64,000 bases of DNA from Stappia indica (lineage in GTDB: Bacteria > Pseudomonadota > Alphaproteobacteria > Rhizobiales > Stappiaceae). The position numbers were made by a program, and so were the translations under genes. The notes beneath the pieces are model-generated. The model did not search any database. It was not told the origin of the DNA and saw only the letters and a list, made by a program, of their open reading frames with translations. Positions 55,875-64,000 of the stretch are shown here, piece by piece; the first letter of the stretch is position 1; every line of letters starts with the position of its first letter. Where the stretch lies: positions 4,803,001 to 4,867,000 of the forward strand of contig NZ_CP046908.1 in the NCBI RefSeq assembly GCF_009789575.1, read 5' to 3'.

Positions 55875-57227
55875 ATGCCGCAAGAGACGCAAACGCGCAC
55901 GGTGCTTTTCCTGCAGGGCCCGCCCTCGGATTTTCCGCGCGTCGTCGCGAACGAGCTGGAATCGCTCGGCCACCGCAGCTTGCGCATCAACCTCAGCCTG
56001 TCCGATTGGCTGCTGTGGCACGATGCCCGCTGCACCAGCTATCGCGGTAGCCTGAAGGCCTGGCCGGCCTATCTGGAAACCTATGTCCGCGAGCACGGCG
56101 TCACCGACATCGTCTTCTACCAGGACCGCTTTCCCTACCATTCGGCGGCCATCGAGGTCGGGGCGCGGCTCGGCCTGCGCACGGTCGCCTACGAGAACGG
56201 CTACCTGCGGCCCGACTGGATCACCGCCGAGCTGGACGGCATGTCGGCGCGCTCGCTGTTTCCCGACGACGTGCCGGCGATCCGCGAGGCGGCCTCGGTG
56301 CTGGCGCCCATCGACCTGACGGTGCGCTATCGCCATCCGTTCTGGCTGGAGGCGGTGCACGAGGTGACCTTCCACCTCGTCAACGCGATCCTCTTCATGT
56401 TCTGGCCGCGCTTCACCCAGGACAAGTTCTACCATCCGATCTTCGAGTATCTGGCGATGATCCCGCGGCTGGTCTTCGCCGGCCGGCGCGACCGCAACGC
56501 CAACATCCTGATTGCCGACCTGATCGAATCGCGCTGCCCGTATTTCGTCTTTCCGCTGCAGCTGCAGAGCGACTACCAGCTGCGCTACAACGCGCAATAC
56601 GACCATCTGGCCGACGCGCTGGACGAGGTGCTGGCCTCCTTCGCCGCGAATGCGCATCTGGCGGCGCATCTGGTGGTGAAGATCCACCCGATGGACCAGG
56701 GCATCGAGCCGTGGGGGCGGATCGTGCGCCAGCTGGCGCGCAAGCACCGGGTCAAGCACCGGGTGCATCTGGTCGACGGCGGCCATCTGGTGACGCTGCT
56801 GGAGCATGCCTCCGGCGCGCTGATGGTCAACTCCACCACGGGCCTGCACGCGGTGCGGCTCGGCTGTCCGGTGAAGATCCTCGGCGTTGCCGTCTACGAC
56901 CTGCCGGGCCTGACCTGCCAGCTGCCGCTCGACCGGTTCTGGCGCACGCCGCAGGCGCCCGATGCCGGCGTCTACGACGCGGTGCAGCGGCTGATGGGCC
57001 ATGCGATCCAGATCCAGGGCAATTTCTACACGGTCGAGGGCAAGCAGGCGGCCGCGCGCGAGCTGGCCCGCCGGCTGACGCAGAATGCCGTCAACGAACC
57101 TGCCGCCTGCGTGCGTCCGGCGCCGCGCACGCCGCGGGCACAGCGGCTCGGCATTCCCATGACCTTCTCGCAGGAGATGCGCGCGCGCGGGCGTATCGGA
57201 CGGTGGTGGCGTGCCTGGCGCGGGTGA
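55875..57227 (+). CDS. kpsS: KpsS-like capsule polysaccharide protein
   Basis: The 450-residue cytoplasmic protein of the KpsS type (beta-Kdo transferase that starts the lipid-anchored Kdo linker) has LFLQGPPSDFPRVVANELESLGH, then INLSLSDWLLWH, DIVFYQDRFPYHSAAIEVGARLG and the C-terminal HPMDQGIEP with NSTTGLHAVRLGCPV. These positions match the conserved blocks of the family. It is about 50 residues longer than E. coli KpsS. It overlaps the next gene by 17 bases. Confidence 0.88.
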   Translation: MPQETQTRTVLFLQGPPSDFPRVVANELESLGHRSLRINLSLSDWLLWHDARCTSYRGSLKAWPAYLETYVREHGVTDIVFYQDRFPYHSAAIEVGARLGLRTVAYENGYLRPDWITAELDGMSARSLFPDDVPAIREAASVLAPIDLTVRYRHPFWLEAVHEVTFHLVNAILFMFWPRFTQDKFYHPIFEYLAMIPRLVFAGRRDRNANILIADLIESRCPYFVFPLQLQSDYQLRYNAQYDHLADALDEVLASFAANAHLAAHLVVKIHPMDQGIEPWGRIVRQLARKHRVKHRVHLVDGGHLVTLLEHASGALMVNSTTGLHAVRLGCPVKILGVAVYDLPGLTCQLPLDRFWRTPQAPDAGVYDAVQRLMGHAIQIQGNFYTVEGKQAAARELARRLTQNAVNEPAACVRPAPRTPRAQRLGIPMTFSQEMRARGRIGRWWRAWRG

Positions 57228-58509
57228 AACGCGCGGGAGCCGCGCCCGGCATTTCCTGTTCCTGCAGGGGCCGCTGTCGCCGCTCTACCGGCGGATCGGC
57301 GCAAGGTTGGCCAAGGCCGGCCACGCGGTGACACGGGTCAATTTCTGCAGCGGCGACTGGCTGCACTGGCACGGGCGCGAATGCCGCTTCTGGCGCGGGC
57401 GGCTCGCCGACTGGCCGGCCGAGGCGGCGCGGCTGATGGAGGAGGGCGGCGTCACCGACCTCGTCCTGCATGGCGACACGCGGCCCTATCACCGCCCGGC
57501 GGTGCTGGCGGCGGAGGCACGCGGGATCGCCGTCCATGTCACCGAACTGGGGCTGGTGCGGCCGGGCTACATGACGCTGGCGCGCGGCGGGCTCGGCGCG
57601 CTGAGCCGGCTGCCGGACGATCCGGAGGCGATCCGCCGGGCGGCGGCGCGGCTGGGCGAGCCGGACCTGTCGCCCCGCTATCCCGGTTCCTTCGCGCTGG
57701 AGGCCTGGCAGGACGTTTCCTATCACCTGCCGAATGTCGCGGGCTTTGCCTTCCATCCGTTCTATCGCCGCCATACGCCGAGCCATCCGCTTGCCGATTA
57801 CCTCGCCTGGGCGCGGCGGCTTGCCGGCGAGCGGCGACGCAGGCGAGAGGCGGCGCGCATCGAGGCGGAACTCCTGGCGGGCGACGCGCCGCTGTTCCTG
57901 CTGCCGCTGCAGGTGGAGGGGGATTACCAGATCCTGGCGCAGTCGCAGTTCGGCACCATGCGCGCGGCGCTGGACCACGTGATTGCGGCCTTTCGCGAGG
58001 CGGCGCCGAAAGCGGCCCGGCTGGTGGTGAAGGCGCATCCGCTCGACAATGGCGAGGTGGACTGGCGCGCCGAGATCGCGCGACATGCGGGCGCGGACGG
58101 GGGGCGGATCACCTTCCTCGACGGCGGGTCGCTGGCCGCACTCTTCCCGCGCCTTGCCGGGCTGGTGACGGTGAACTCGACCGCCGGGCTCGACGCGCTG
58201 CGGGCCGGGGTGCCGGTCGCGACGCTGACGCCGGCGCTCTACGACATGGCGGGGCTGACCCATCGCGGGCCGCTCGAGAGCTTCTGGCAGGCGCCAAGTG
58301 CGCCGGATCCGGCGCTGCTCGCCGACTTCCTGAAAGTGGTGGTGGCGAGCTCGCAGCTGCGCGGCTCGATCCACAATCGCGAGGGGCTGGACGAGGCCGT
58401 TGCGACGATGACGGCGCGGCTGCTGGACGAGACAGCGCTCGATCCGGAATGGCATGTGGAGCCGCCGCCGCGCCTTGCCCGCGCCCGCGCCATGGGGGTG
58501 CCGCTGTGA
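57211..58509 (+). CDS. Second KpsS-like protein
   Basis: The 432-residue protein is a paralogue of the preceding gene: LFLQGPLSPLYRRIGARLAKAGH, NFCSGDWLHWHGRE, DLVLHGDTRPYHRPAVLAAEARG, then HPLDNGEVDW and VNSTAGLDALRAGVPV. The GD-x-R motif (GDTRPYH) is kept here but is QDRFPYH in the first copy, so the two are not the same enzyme. The GTG start at 57211 lies inside the upstream gene. It probably adds a further linker sugar. It overlaps the kpsC-like gene by four bases. Confidence 0.85.
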   Translation: MPGAGETRGSRARHFLFLQGPLSPLYRRIGARLAKAGHAVTRVNFCSGDWLHWHGRECRFWRGRLADWPAEAARLMEEGGVTDLVLHGDTRPYHRPAVLAAEARGIAVHVTELGLVRPGYMTLARGGLGALSRLPDDPEAIRRAAARLGEPDLSPRYPGSFALEAWQDVSYHLPNVAGFAFHPFYRRHTPSHPLADYLAWARRLAGERRRRREAARIEAELLAGDAPLFLLPLQVEGDYQILAQSQFGTMRAALDHVIAAFREAAPKAARLVVKAHPLDNGEVDWRAEIARHAGADGGRITFLDGGSLAALFPRLAGLVTVNSTAGLDALRAGVPVATLTPALYDMAGLTHRGPLESFWQAPSAPDPALLADFLKVVVASSQLRGSIHNREGLDEAVATMTARLLDETALDPEWHVEPPPRLARARAMGVPL

Positions 58510-60134
58510 GCGCGTGGCCGAGATGCCGGCGCTGGCTGCTGGTGGATAAGGAGCTTCTGCCGCAGGCGCGCGCGCTGGCCGCGATCCTCGGCGCGCCGGC
58601 GGTTGCCGCGACCCGCAAGCCCAAAAAGGGCGAGGGGCTGGTCTGCCTTGCCGGGAGCGATGAGGTGCACGCGTGCGCGCTGCAGGCGGTCGAGGCCGGT
58701 GTTCCGATGCGGCTGGCCGGTCTGATCCGCCTCGACGCGCCGCCGGCGCCGCTCGCAAGGAATACGCTGGTGGCGGCGCTTCTGCCCGTCGACCCGGGGA
58801 AAGTCTTGCGCGAGGGCGAGGCGGCGGCGGGTGCTGCGGCCCTTGCGGCGCTGGAAGCGGGTGCCTTTGAGGACACGGCCGGCTGGGCCCCGGCGCTGTG
58901 CCGGCGCTTCCGGCTCGATGAGGGCCTGGCCGAAGAGTGGGCAGGGGCGCTGCTGGCGCAAGCGCATGTCTATCCTTCGCCCTATGAGGCGGGACACGCC
59001 CTGCCGGCGATGCTGGCGCTGCAAGGCCTGGCGGCGGCCGCGCGGCGGGCGGAGGTCTCGGACAAGCCGCTGTTCTGCTTCGGCGCCAAGTCCTGGAACC
59101 ATGCGACGATCCGGGCAGCGCTCGCAGGGCCCGGCGGGGGCTTCACCTTCTGCGCCGATGCGGGCGAGGCGATTGCCTGCGCGGCGCGCGAGGGCGGACG
59201 GGCGCTCGGCTGGGCGGCCGGGGTGAGCGGCGAGGTCGAGGCGGCGGCGGCCGGGGCGGGCGTCGAGCTGTGGCGGATCGAGGACGGCTTCCTGCGCTCC
59301 GTCGGGCTCGGCGCGGGACTGGCGCGCGGTGCCTCGGTCGGCTTCGACGACGAGGGCATCTATTTCGACGCACAGAGACCGAGCCGCATGGAGCGGCTGC
59401 TGGCCGAAAGGGTGCTGTCCCCGGTGGAGCGCGCCCGCGCGGACGGGCTGATCGCTCGCATCCGCAAGGCGCGGGTCACCAAGTACAATGTCGGCGGCAA
59501 GGGCGCGCTGCCGAGCGTGCCGAGGGACCGCACCGTGATCCTGGTGCCGGGGCAGGTGGCGGACGATGCCGGCGTGCGCCGCTCGCTGTCGGCCTCCATC
59601 GACTGCGCGGCTTGCGACAACGTCAATCTGGAGCTGCTGCGCCAGGTGCGCGCGCGCAACCCGCAAGCCCATATCCTGTTCAAGCCGCATCCGGATGTGG
59701 CGGCACGCCTGCGCGCCGGGCGGCTGGAGCCGCACGAGGTGGAAGGGCTCGCCGATCAGGTGGTGGAGGGCTGCGATATCCTCGACCTCGTCGATCTTGC
59801 CGACCGGGTCGAGACCTTCTCCTCGCTGAGCGGCTTCGAGGCGCTGCTGCGCGGCAAACCCGTGACCGTCTACGGCATGCCGTTCTATGCGGGATGGGGG
59901 CTGACGCAGGATCTGACGGAGTGCGCAAGGCGCGGGCGGCGGCTCGATCTGGCGACGCTCGCCCATGTCGCCTTCATCGACTATCCGCTGACCGTCGATC
60001 CGGTGAGCCTCGTGCCTTGCGGGCCGGAATTCCTGATTTCGCGGCTGGAACGCCAGCGGGCGAGCCCCCGTCACCGGATCGCGACGCGGATCCGGCAGGA
60101 GCTGTCCTGGCTCGGGCGCAAACTGGGGCTGTGA
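58506..60134 (+). CDS. kpsC: KpsC-like capsule protein, one conserved half only
   Basis: The 542-residue protein starts with GTG inside the upstream stop (GTGA). Residues about 190-520 match one half of KpsC: FCFGAKSWNH, WRIEDGFLRSVGLGAGL, VGFDDEGIYFD, then HILFKPHPDV and GKPVTVYGMPFYAGWGLTQD. Normal KpsC is near 675 residues and contains two such halves. The N-terminal 190 residues here are alanine-rich and do not show the motif. It transfers Kdo residues in linker synthesis. It converges with the oxoamine synthase. Confidence 0.85.
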   Translation: MSAWPRCRRWLLVDKELLPQARALAAILGAPAVAATRKPKKGEGLVCLAGSDEVHACALQAVEAGVPMRLAGLIRLDAPPAPLARNTLVAALLPVDPGKVLREGEAAAGAAALAALEAGAFEDTAGWAPALCRRFRLDEGLAEEWAGALLAQAHVYPSPYEAGHALPAMLALQGLAAAARRAEVSDKPLFCFGAKSWNHATIRAALAGPGGGFTFCADAGEAIACAAREGGRALGWAAGVSGEVEAAAAGAGVELWRIEDGFLRSVGLGAGLARGASVGFDDEGIYFDAQRPSRMERLLAERVLSPVERARADGLIARIRKARVTKYNVGGKGALPSVPRDRTVILVPGQVADDAGVRRSLSASIDCAACDNVNLELLRQVRARNPQAHILFKPHPDVAARLRAGRLEPHEVEGLADQVVEGCDILDLVDLADRVETFSSLSGFEALLRGKPVTVYGMPFYAGWGLTQDLTECARRGRRLDLATLAHVAFIDYPLTVDPVSLVPCGPEFLISRLERQRASPRHRIATRIRQELSWLGRKLGL

Positions 60135-60160
60135 GGCGGCCGGCTGGCTAGCTCGCCGTC

Positions 60161-61588
60161 TCAACTCGTCTGGCGGACGCTTCGGACCAGCGACGAGAAG
60201 CCGACATTCTCCTCCCGCATTTTCGCCAGTTCCTCGGCCGTGGCATCGACCGCGCGGTCGATCTGATCGCTGCTGTGCTCGCTGGTGATGAAGAAGCGGA
60301 TGCGGGCGGATTTCTCGGCCACCGCCGGAAAGACGATGGGCAGCGCGTTGATGCCGCGTGCCAGCAGGCGGTTGGACAGCGTTGCCGCGCCGATGGAATC
60401 GCCGACGATGACCGGAATGACGCTGAGGCCGGCGCTGGGGCCGGTGTCGAGGCCGGCGGCCCGTGCGCGCTCCAGGAAACGCCGGCCGTTGGCCGCAAGC
60501 CGCTGCACGCGCTCGGGCTCGCGCTCCATCAGGTCGGCGGAGGCGATGGCCGCGCCGGCAAGCGCCGGCGACAGGCCGACGGAGAAGACGAAGCCCGGCG
60601 CGGTGGCGCGCAGGTAGTCGCACAGGGCCTTGGAGCCGGCAATGTAGCCGCCGCAGGCCGAGAAGGTCTTGGACAGCGTGCCCATCCACATCTCGACGCT
60701 GCGCGGATCGACATTGTACTGCTCGGCAAGGCCGCGCCCGGTGGCGCCGAGCACGCCGACGGAATGGGCCTCGTCGACCAGCAGCCAGCAGTCGAAATTC
60801 TGTTTCAGGCGGATCAGGCGGGTAAGGTCGGGATAGTCGCCGTCCATGCTGTAGATGCCCTCGACGACGATCAGCACATGGTCGAACTTGTGCCGGTTCT
60901 GCGACAGGATCTGTTCCAGCGCGTCGAGATCGCCATGGGGGAAGTTCATCCGCGCCGCGCCCGACAGGCGCGCGCCCTCGGTGACCGAATTGTGGATGAG
61001 GGAATCGGTGAGGATGAGGTCGTCGCCCTGCATCAGGTGGCCGATGACGGTGACGTTGGTGGCGTGGCCGCTGACCATCACCACCGCATCCTCGACGCCG
61101 TGGAGGCGGGCGAGCCGCTCCTCCAGTTCGCGGTGGACCGGCCGCTCGCCGGCAACGACCCGGCTCGCCGAGGCGCTGGTGCCGTAGGTGGCGATGGCGC
61201 GGGTGGCGGCCTCGTTCACCTGCGGATGGCCGTTCAGGCCGAGATAGTTGTAGGAGGCGAAATTGTCGAAGGTCCTGCCGTCGATCACCGTGGTGGCGCC
61301 GGCAACGCCCGCGTGGGCGCGGAAGAACGGATTGTCGAGACCGATGAGATCGGCCGCGGCCCGGTGCATGCGCAGCTGGCGCAGCTGCGGCAGCTCGGAA
61401 AAGTCGAAGGCGGCGGGACCGGGAGGCGGCGGGGCCGGCACCGCCGGGCGCGCGGGCTGGCGCTGACGCGCCGCCTTGTGGCCGGCGCGAAGGTTCGCCA
61501 TCAGCTCGCGCCGCTCGTCCGACTTGCTGCCGTGCTGGTCCAAGTTACCGTCTCCTCGAGAGCTGGGCGTTGCGCCCGCATCGCCCAC
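60161..61588 (-). CDS. rkpG: Alpha-oxoamine synthase (AONS/SPT-like; RkpG-like)
   Basis: The 475-residue PLP enzyme has the alpha-oxoamine synthase hallmarks: FASYNYLGLNGHPQVNEAA, ASRVVAGERPVHRELEERLA, DEAHSVGVLGATGRGLAEQ and the PLP lysine in GTLSKTFSACGGYIAG. It condenses an amino acid with an acyl thioester and releases CO2. The GTG start overlaps the last base of the polyketide-synthase stop (TAGTG). It has a proline-rich N-terminal extension of about 60 residues. With the synthase and kps genes it resembles RkpG of the rhizobial rkp-1 capsule region. An ACP-bound acyl chain is the likely partner. Confidence 0.85.
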   Translation of the reverse strand: MGDAGATPSSRGDGNLDQHGSKSDERRELMANLRAGHKAARQRQPARPAVPAPPPPGPAAFDFSELPQLRQLRMHRAAADLIGLDNPFFRAHAGVAGATTVIDGRTFDNFASYNYLGLNGHPQVNEAATRAIATYGTSASASRVVAGERPVHRELEERLARLHGVEDAVVMVSGHATNVTVIGHLMQGDDLILTDSLIHNSVTEGARLSGAARMNFPHGDLDALEQILSQNRHKFDHVLIVVEGIYSMDGDYPDLTRLIRLKQNFDCWLLVDEAHSVGVLGATGRGLAEQYNVDPRSVEMWMGTLSKTFSACGGYIAGSKALCDYLRATAPGFVFSVGLSPALAGAAIASADLMEREPERVQRLAANGRRFLERARAAGLDTGPSAGLSVIPVIVGDSIGAATLSNRLLARGINALPIVFPAVAEKSARIRFFITSEHSSDQIDRAVDATAEELAKMREENVGFSSLVRSVRQTS

Positions 61589-64000
61589 TATAGCAGCGAG
61601 CGGACGTTGCGCGTGCGTTCCTCGACCTCGGCCGCCACCTCGGCCAGCGCCTCCGCGTCGCCGTCGAACACATCCTCGCCGAGATGCTGCATGGCGTTGG
61701 TGCGCGCCTCGCTGGACAGGTCCGCGCCGTTGGCGGTTCCTCCCGACAGCGCCTGATCGGCGATGCGGGTGGCCATGTCGCTGAGCGTTGCGCCGTTGGC
61801 GAGCGACATCAGCGGGATGTCGATGCCGAACTGGCGCTCCGCCGCCATGCGCAGCTCCAGCGCCATCAGCGAATCCATGCCGACTTCCGTGAGCGGGCGC
61901 GCCGGGTCGATGTCGTCCTCGCCGATGCGCAGGATGCGGCCGATCTCCACGGCCAGCAGCTTGCAGATCTTGGCGATGGCGCTGGCGCGGTCGAGCCCCT
62001 TGACCAAGGCGGCAAGGTCGATGGCGCCGCCTTCGCCGGCCCCGTCATTGCCGGCCGCAATCCCCAGCCGCTCGGCGAAGGGCGTGGCGAGGAGGGCGAG
62101 ATCGCGCCGCGCCGCCGCCCAGTCGATGCGGGCATAGCCGGGGGCGGCTGCGACCGCATCGTCCTGCGGCAGGGCCATGAGCGTTGCCAGCCCGTCCAGC
62201 GCCTCGCGCGCGGTGAGCGCATGGCGGCCGAGCTTGCGGGCCAGCAGGTCGCCGACATCGGCGTTGCGGGCCAGGTAGCCGGCATCGGAAATCGCGCCCC
62301 AGGCGACCGCAAGGCCGGGCAGGCCTTCGGTGCGGCGGCGGGCGGCAAGACCCTCCAGATAGCCGTTGGCGGCGACATAGTTCGCCTGGCCCGGATTGCC
62401 GACCAGCGTGGTGGCGGAGGAGAACAGCACGAACTGGCGCAAGGCATCGCCCCGCGTAAGCGCGTCGAGAAGCTGCGCGCCGCGCACCTTCGGCGCCAGC
62501 ACGGCGTCGAGCTGCTCGCGGGTGAGATTGGAAAGCAGGGTGTCGTGCAGCACCATGGCCGTGTGGAAGGCGGCCTGGATCGCGCCGGCATCCTTGCGGA
62601 TCGCGGCAAGGGCGGCGGCGACGGCCTTCTCGCTGGTGGCATCGCACGCATGGCCGACGACCGTGACGCCGCGGCGGCCCATCTCCTCGATGAGGGCGAC
62701 GGCCTCCGGCGTGGTGGCGCCGCGCCGCGACAGCACGTCGATGCGGGTGGCGCCCATGTCGGCGAGACGGGCGATCAGGGCCGCGCCGAAGCCGCCGAAG
62801 CCGCCGACGACGACCAGGCTGCCGGCTTCGCCCTCGAAGCGGAAGGGCGCGGGCGCGGCAAGCGCGGCGGCGGTAGCGGGCTGCTGCGGCGGACGGATGA
62901 CGATCTTGCCGATATGGCCGGCCTGCTGCATCAGGCGGAAGGCGGCGACCGCCTCGTCCGCCTCGAAGGCGCGATAGGGCAGCGGCGACAGCGCGCCGCC
63001 GGCGAAGAGCTGCATCAACTCGTCGAGCAGGCGCTCGGCCAGGGCCGGCTGGTGGATCAGCAGCTGGTCGGCATCGATGCCGAAATAGCTGAGGTTGCGG
63101 CGGAACGGCCTGAGGCCGAGATGGGTGTTCTCGTAATAGTCGCGCTTGCCGAGCTCGAGGAAGCGGCCGAAGGGCGCCAGAACCTCGATGCTGCGCTCCA
63201 TCGCCTCGCCGGACAGCGAGTTGAGCACCACCTCGATGCCCTTGCCGCCGGTCAGCCGCATCACGTCGTCGGCGAAGGTCAGCGAGCGGGAATCGAGCAC
63301 GTGGTCGACGCCGAGCCGGCGCAGCAGGCTGCGCTTTTCCGGGCTGCCGGCGGTGGCGATGATCGTCGCGCCGATATGGCGGGCGACCTGGATCGCGGCA
63401 AGGCCGACGCCGCCGGCGCCGCCATGGATCAGCACGGTCTCGTGCGCCTCCAGCCGGGCAAGGCGGTGCAGGGCGTAATAGCTGGTGAGGAAGGCGACGG
63501 GGATGGTCGCCGCCGCTTCCGGTTCGAGGCCTTGCGGCGTGCGGGCGCAGCCCTTTTCGGAGACGGTGACGCGGCTGGCGAAACAGGCCGGAGCGAAGGC
63601 GATGACCTTGTCGCCCGGACGCAGGCGGCGCGCCTTGGGGCCGGTGGCGACGACCGTGCCGGCGCATTCCATGCCGAGCGTCGGGCCGGCGAAACCGTCC
63701 TCCAGCGCCTCTTCCGGCAGCAGGCCGAGCGCCCACATCACATCGCGGAAATTAAGGCCGCTCGCTTCCACCGCGATCTCGACCTCGTCGCCGACAAGGG
63801 CGCGGGCCGGAACCCGCGACCAGGCGAGGCGGTCGAGCGAGCCCTGCTGGGCAATGTCGAGGCGCAGGATATCGGCGTCGGTGTCGCTGCTGCCGGGCTG
63901 CGGCAGCTCCGGCCCGCGTTCCAGGCGCAGGCCAAGGCGCGTATCGCCGTCGATCACCAGCTCGCGCTCGTCCGAGAGGTCGGCGCCGACGATCTCGGCG
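61588..64000 (-). CDS. rkpA: Type I polyketide synthase, C-terminal part (ER-KR-ACP), RkpA-like
   Basis: The gene runs off the right edge; 803 codons are visible with no stop in frame up to 64000. Order: enoyl reductase (ER) with ASGLNFRDVMWALGLLP, GGAGGVGLAAIQVAR and FLELGKRDYYEN; ketoreductase (KR) with VVGGFGGFGAALIARL and the Ser/Tyr motif SSATTLVGNPGQANYVAANGY; acyl carrier protein (ACP) with GMDSLMAL, phosphopantetheine serine codon at 61870-61872. It should make a reduced acyl chain. A C-terminal tail of about 35 residues follows ACP. The neighbouring oxoamine synthase may take the chain off. Confidence 0.9.
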   Translation of the reverse strand, partial: AEIVGADLSDERELVIDGDTRLGLRLERGPELPQPGSSDTDADILRLDIAQQGSLDRLAWSRVPARALVGDEVEIAVEASGLNFRDVMWALGLLPEEALEDGFAGPTLGMECAGTVVATGPKARRLRPGDKVIAFAPACFASRVTVSEKGCARTPQGLEPEAAATIPVAFLTSYYALHRLARLEAHETVLIHGGAGGVGLAAIQVARHIGATIIATAGSPEKRSLLRRLGVDHVLDSRSLTFADDVMRLTGGKGIEVVLNSLSGEAMERSIEVLAPFGRFLELGKRDYYENTHLGLRPFRRNLSYFGIDADQLLIHQPALAERLLDELMQLFAGGALSPLPYRAFEADEAVAAFRLMQQAGHIGKIVIRPPQQPATAAALAAPAPFRFEGEAGSLVVVGGFGGFGAALIARLADMGATRIDVLSRRGATTPEAVALIEEMGRRGVTVVGHACDATSEKAVAAALAAIRKDAGAIQAAFHTAMVLHDTLLSNLTREQLDAVLAPKVRGAQLLDALTRGDALRQFVLFSSATTLVGNPGQANYVAANGYLEGLAARRRTEGLPGLAVAWGAISDAGYLARNADVGDLLARKLGRHALTAREALDGLATLMALPQDDAVAAAPGYARIDWAAARRDLALLATPFAERLGIAAGNDGAGEGGAIDLAALVKGLDRASAIAKICKLLAVEIGRILRIGEDDIDPARPLTEVGMDSLMALELRMAAERQFGIDIPLMSLANGATLSDMATRIADQALSGGTANGADLSSEARTNAMQHLGEDVFDGDAEALAEVAAEVEERTRNVRSLL

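Noticed and set aside
63915-64000. Taking the ATG at 63957 as the polyketide synthase start
   Set aside because: The frame stays open up to 64000 with family-like residues (IVGADLSDEREL), so the protein continues beyond the edge.

Overview
The window is a GC-rich, densely packed bacterial chromosome segment. Gene content points to an alphaproteobacterium, probably Hyphomicrobiales and perhaps Stappiaceae-like: aerobic cobalamin genes (CobN/CobO/CobW), a ChrR-type regulator, a rhizobial rkp-like polyketide synthase/oxoamine synthase pair, TspO, and TamA/TamB. The taxon is inferred from content only. No phage, transposase, integrase or CRISPR array was seen.

Left part. 1-3.6 kb (minus strand) holds sulfurtransferase (partial), AlaX-type editing protein, cardiolipin synthase and cysteine synthase. 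3.8-11.9 kb is a light/singlet-oxygen type locus: a ChrR-like protein without an adjacent sigma factor, an SDR, and a minus-strand operon photolyase - flavin oxidoreductase - DUF1365 - CFA-type methyltransferase - GPH transporter. Three promoters of the form (T/C)GATCC-N18-TA, as used by the RpoE/ChrR sigma group, precede ChrR-like, SDR and photolyase, so they look like one regulon. 13.2-21 kb is a molybdenum/tungsten locus: TupABC, a ModA-like binding protein, a BtuCD/FecCD-type importer with its binding protein, a MOT1-type permease and a molbindin. The vitamin-B12-type importer here may carry molybdate or tungstate rather than iron.

Middle. 21-27 kb carries a YbaY-META protein, a chemoreceptor, a two-domain VOC protein, a MarR/cupin/DUF4287 unit with clear palindromic operators, and tspO, followed by tRNA-Asn. 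27.5-38 kb is cobalamin synthesis: a B12 riboswitch, a possible 23-codon leader ORF, cobP-cobW-cobN-cobO-cobQ on plus, and cobC-cobD-DUF938 methyltransferase on minus, followed by tRNA-Cys. 38.8-40 kb has an Lrp-type regulator and a VOC protein. 40-44 kb has a flavin monooxygenase with a sigma-54 promoter and paired palindromes next to a sigma-54 activator gene. 44-47.7 kb has an aldehyde dehydrogenase, a GntR/UTRA regulator and an Ldh-family oxidoreductase.

Right part. 47.9-54.2 kb encodes TamB and TamA with a structured, AT-rich 240-base gap between them. 54.6-60.1 kb is a capsule operon (export lipoprotein, two tandem KpsS-like proteins, a short KpsC-like protein). Converging on it are an alpha-oxoamine synthase (RkpG-like) and the C-terminal ER-KR-ACP part of a large polyketide synthase (RkpA-like) that runs off the right edge; together they resemble a K-antigen capsule locus with its own lipid-making module.
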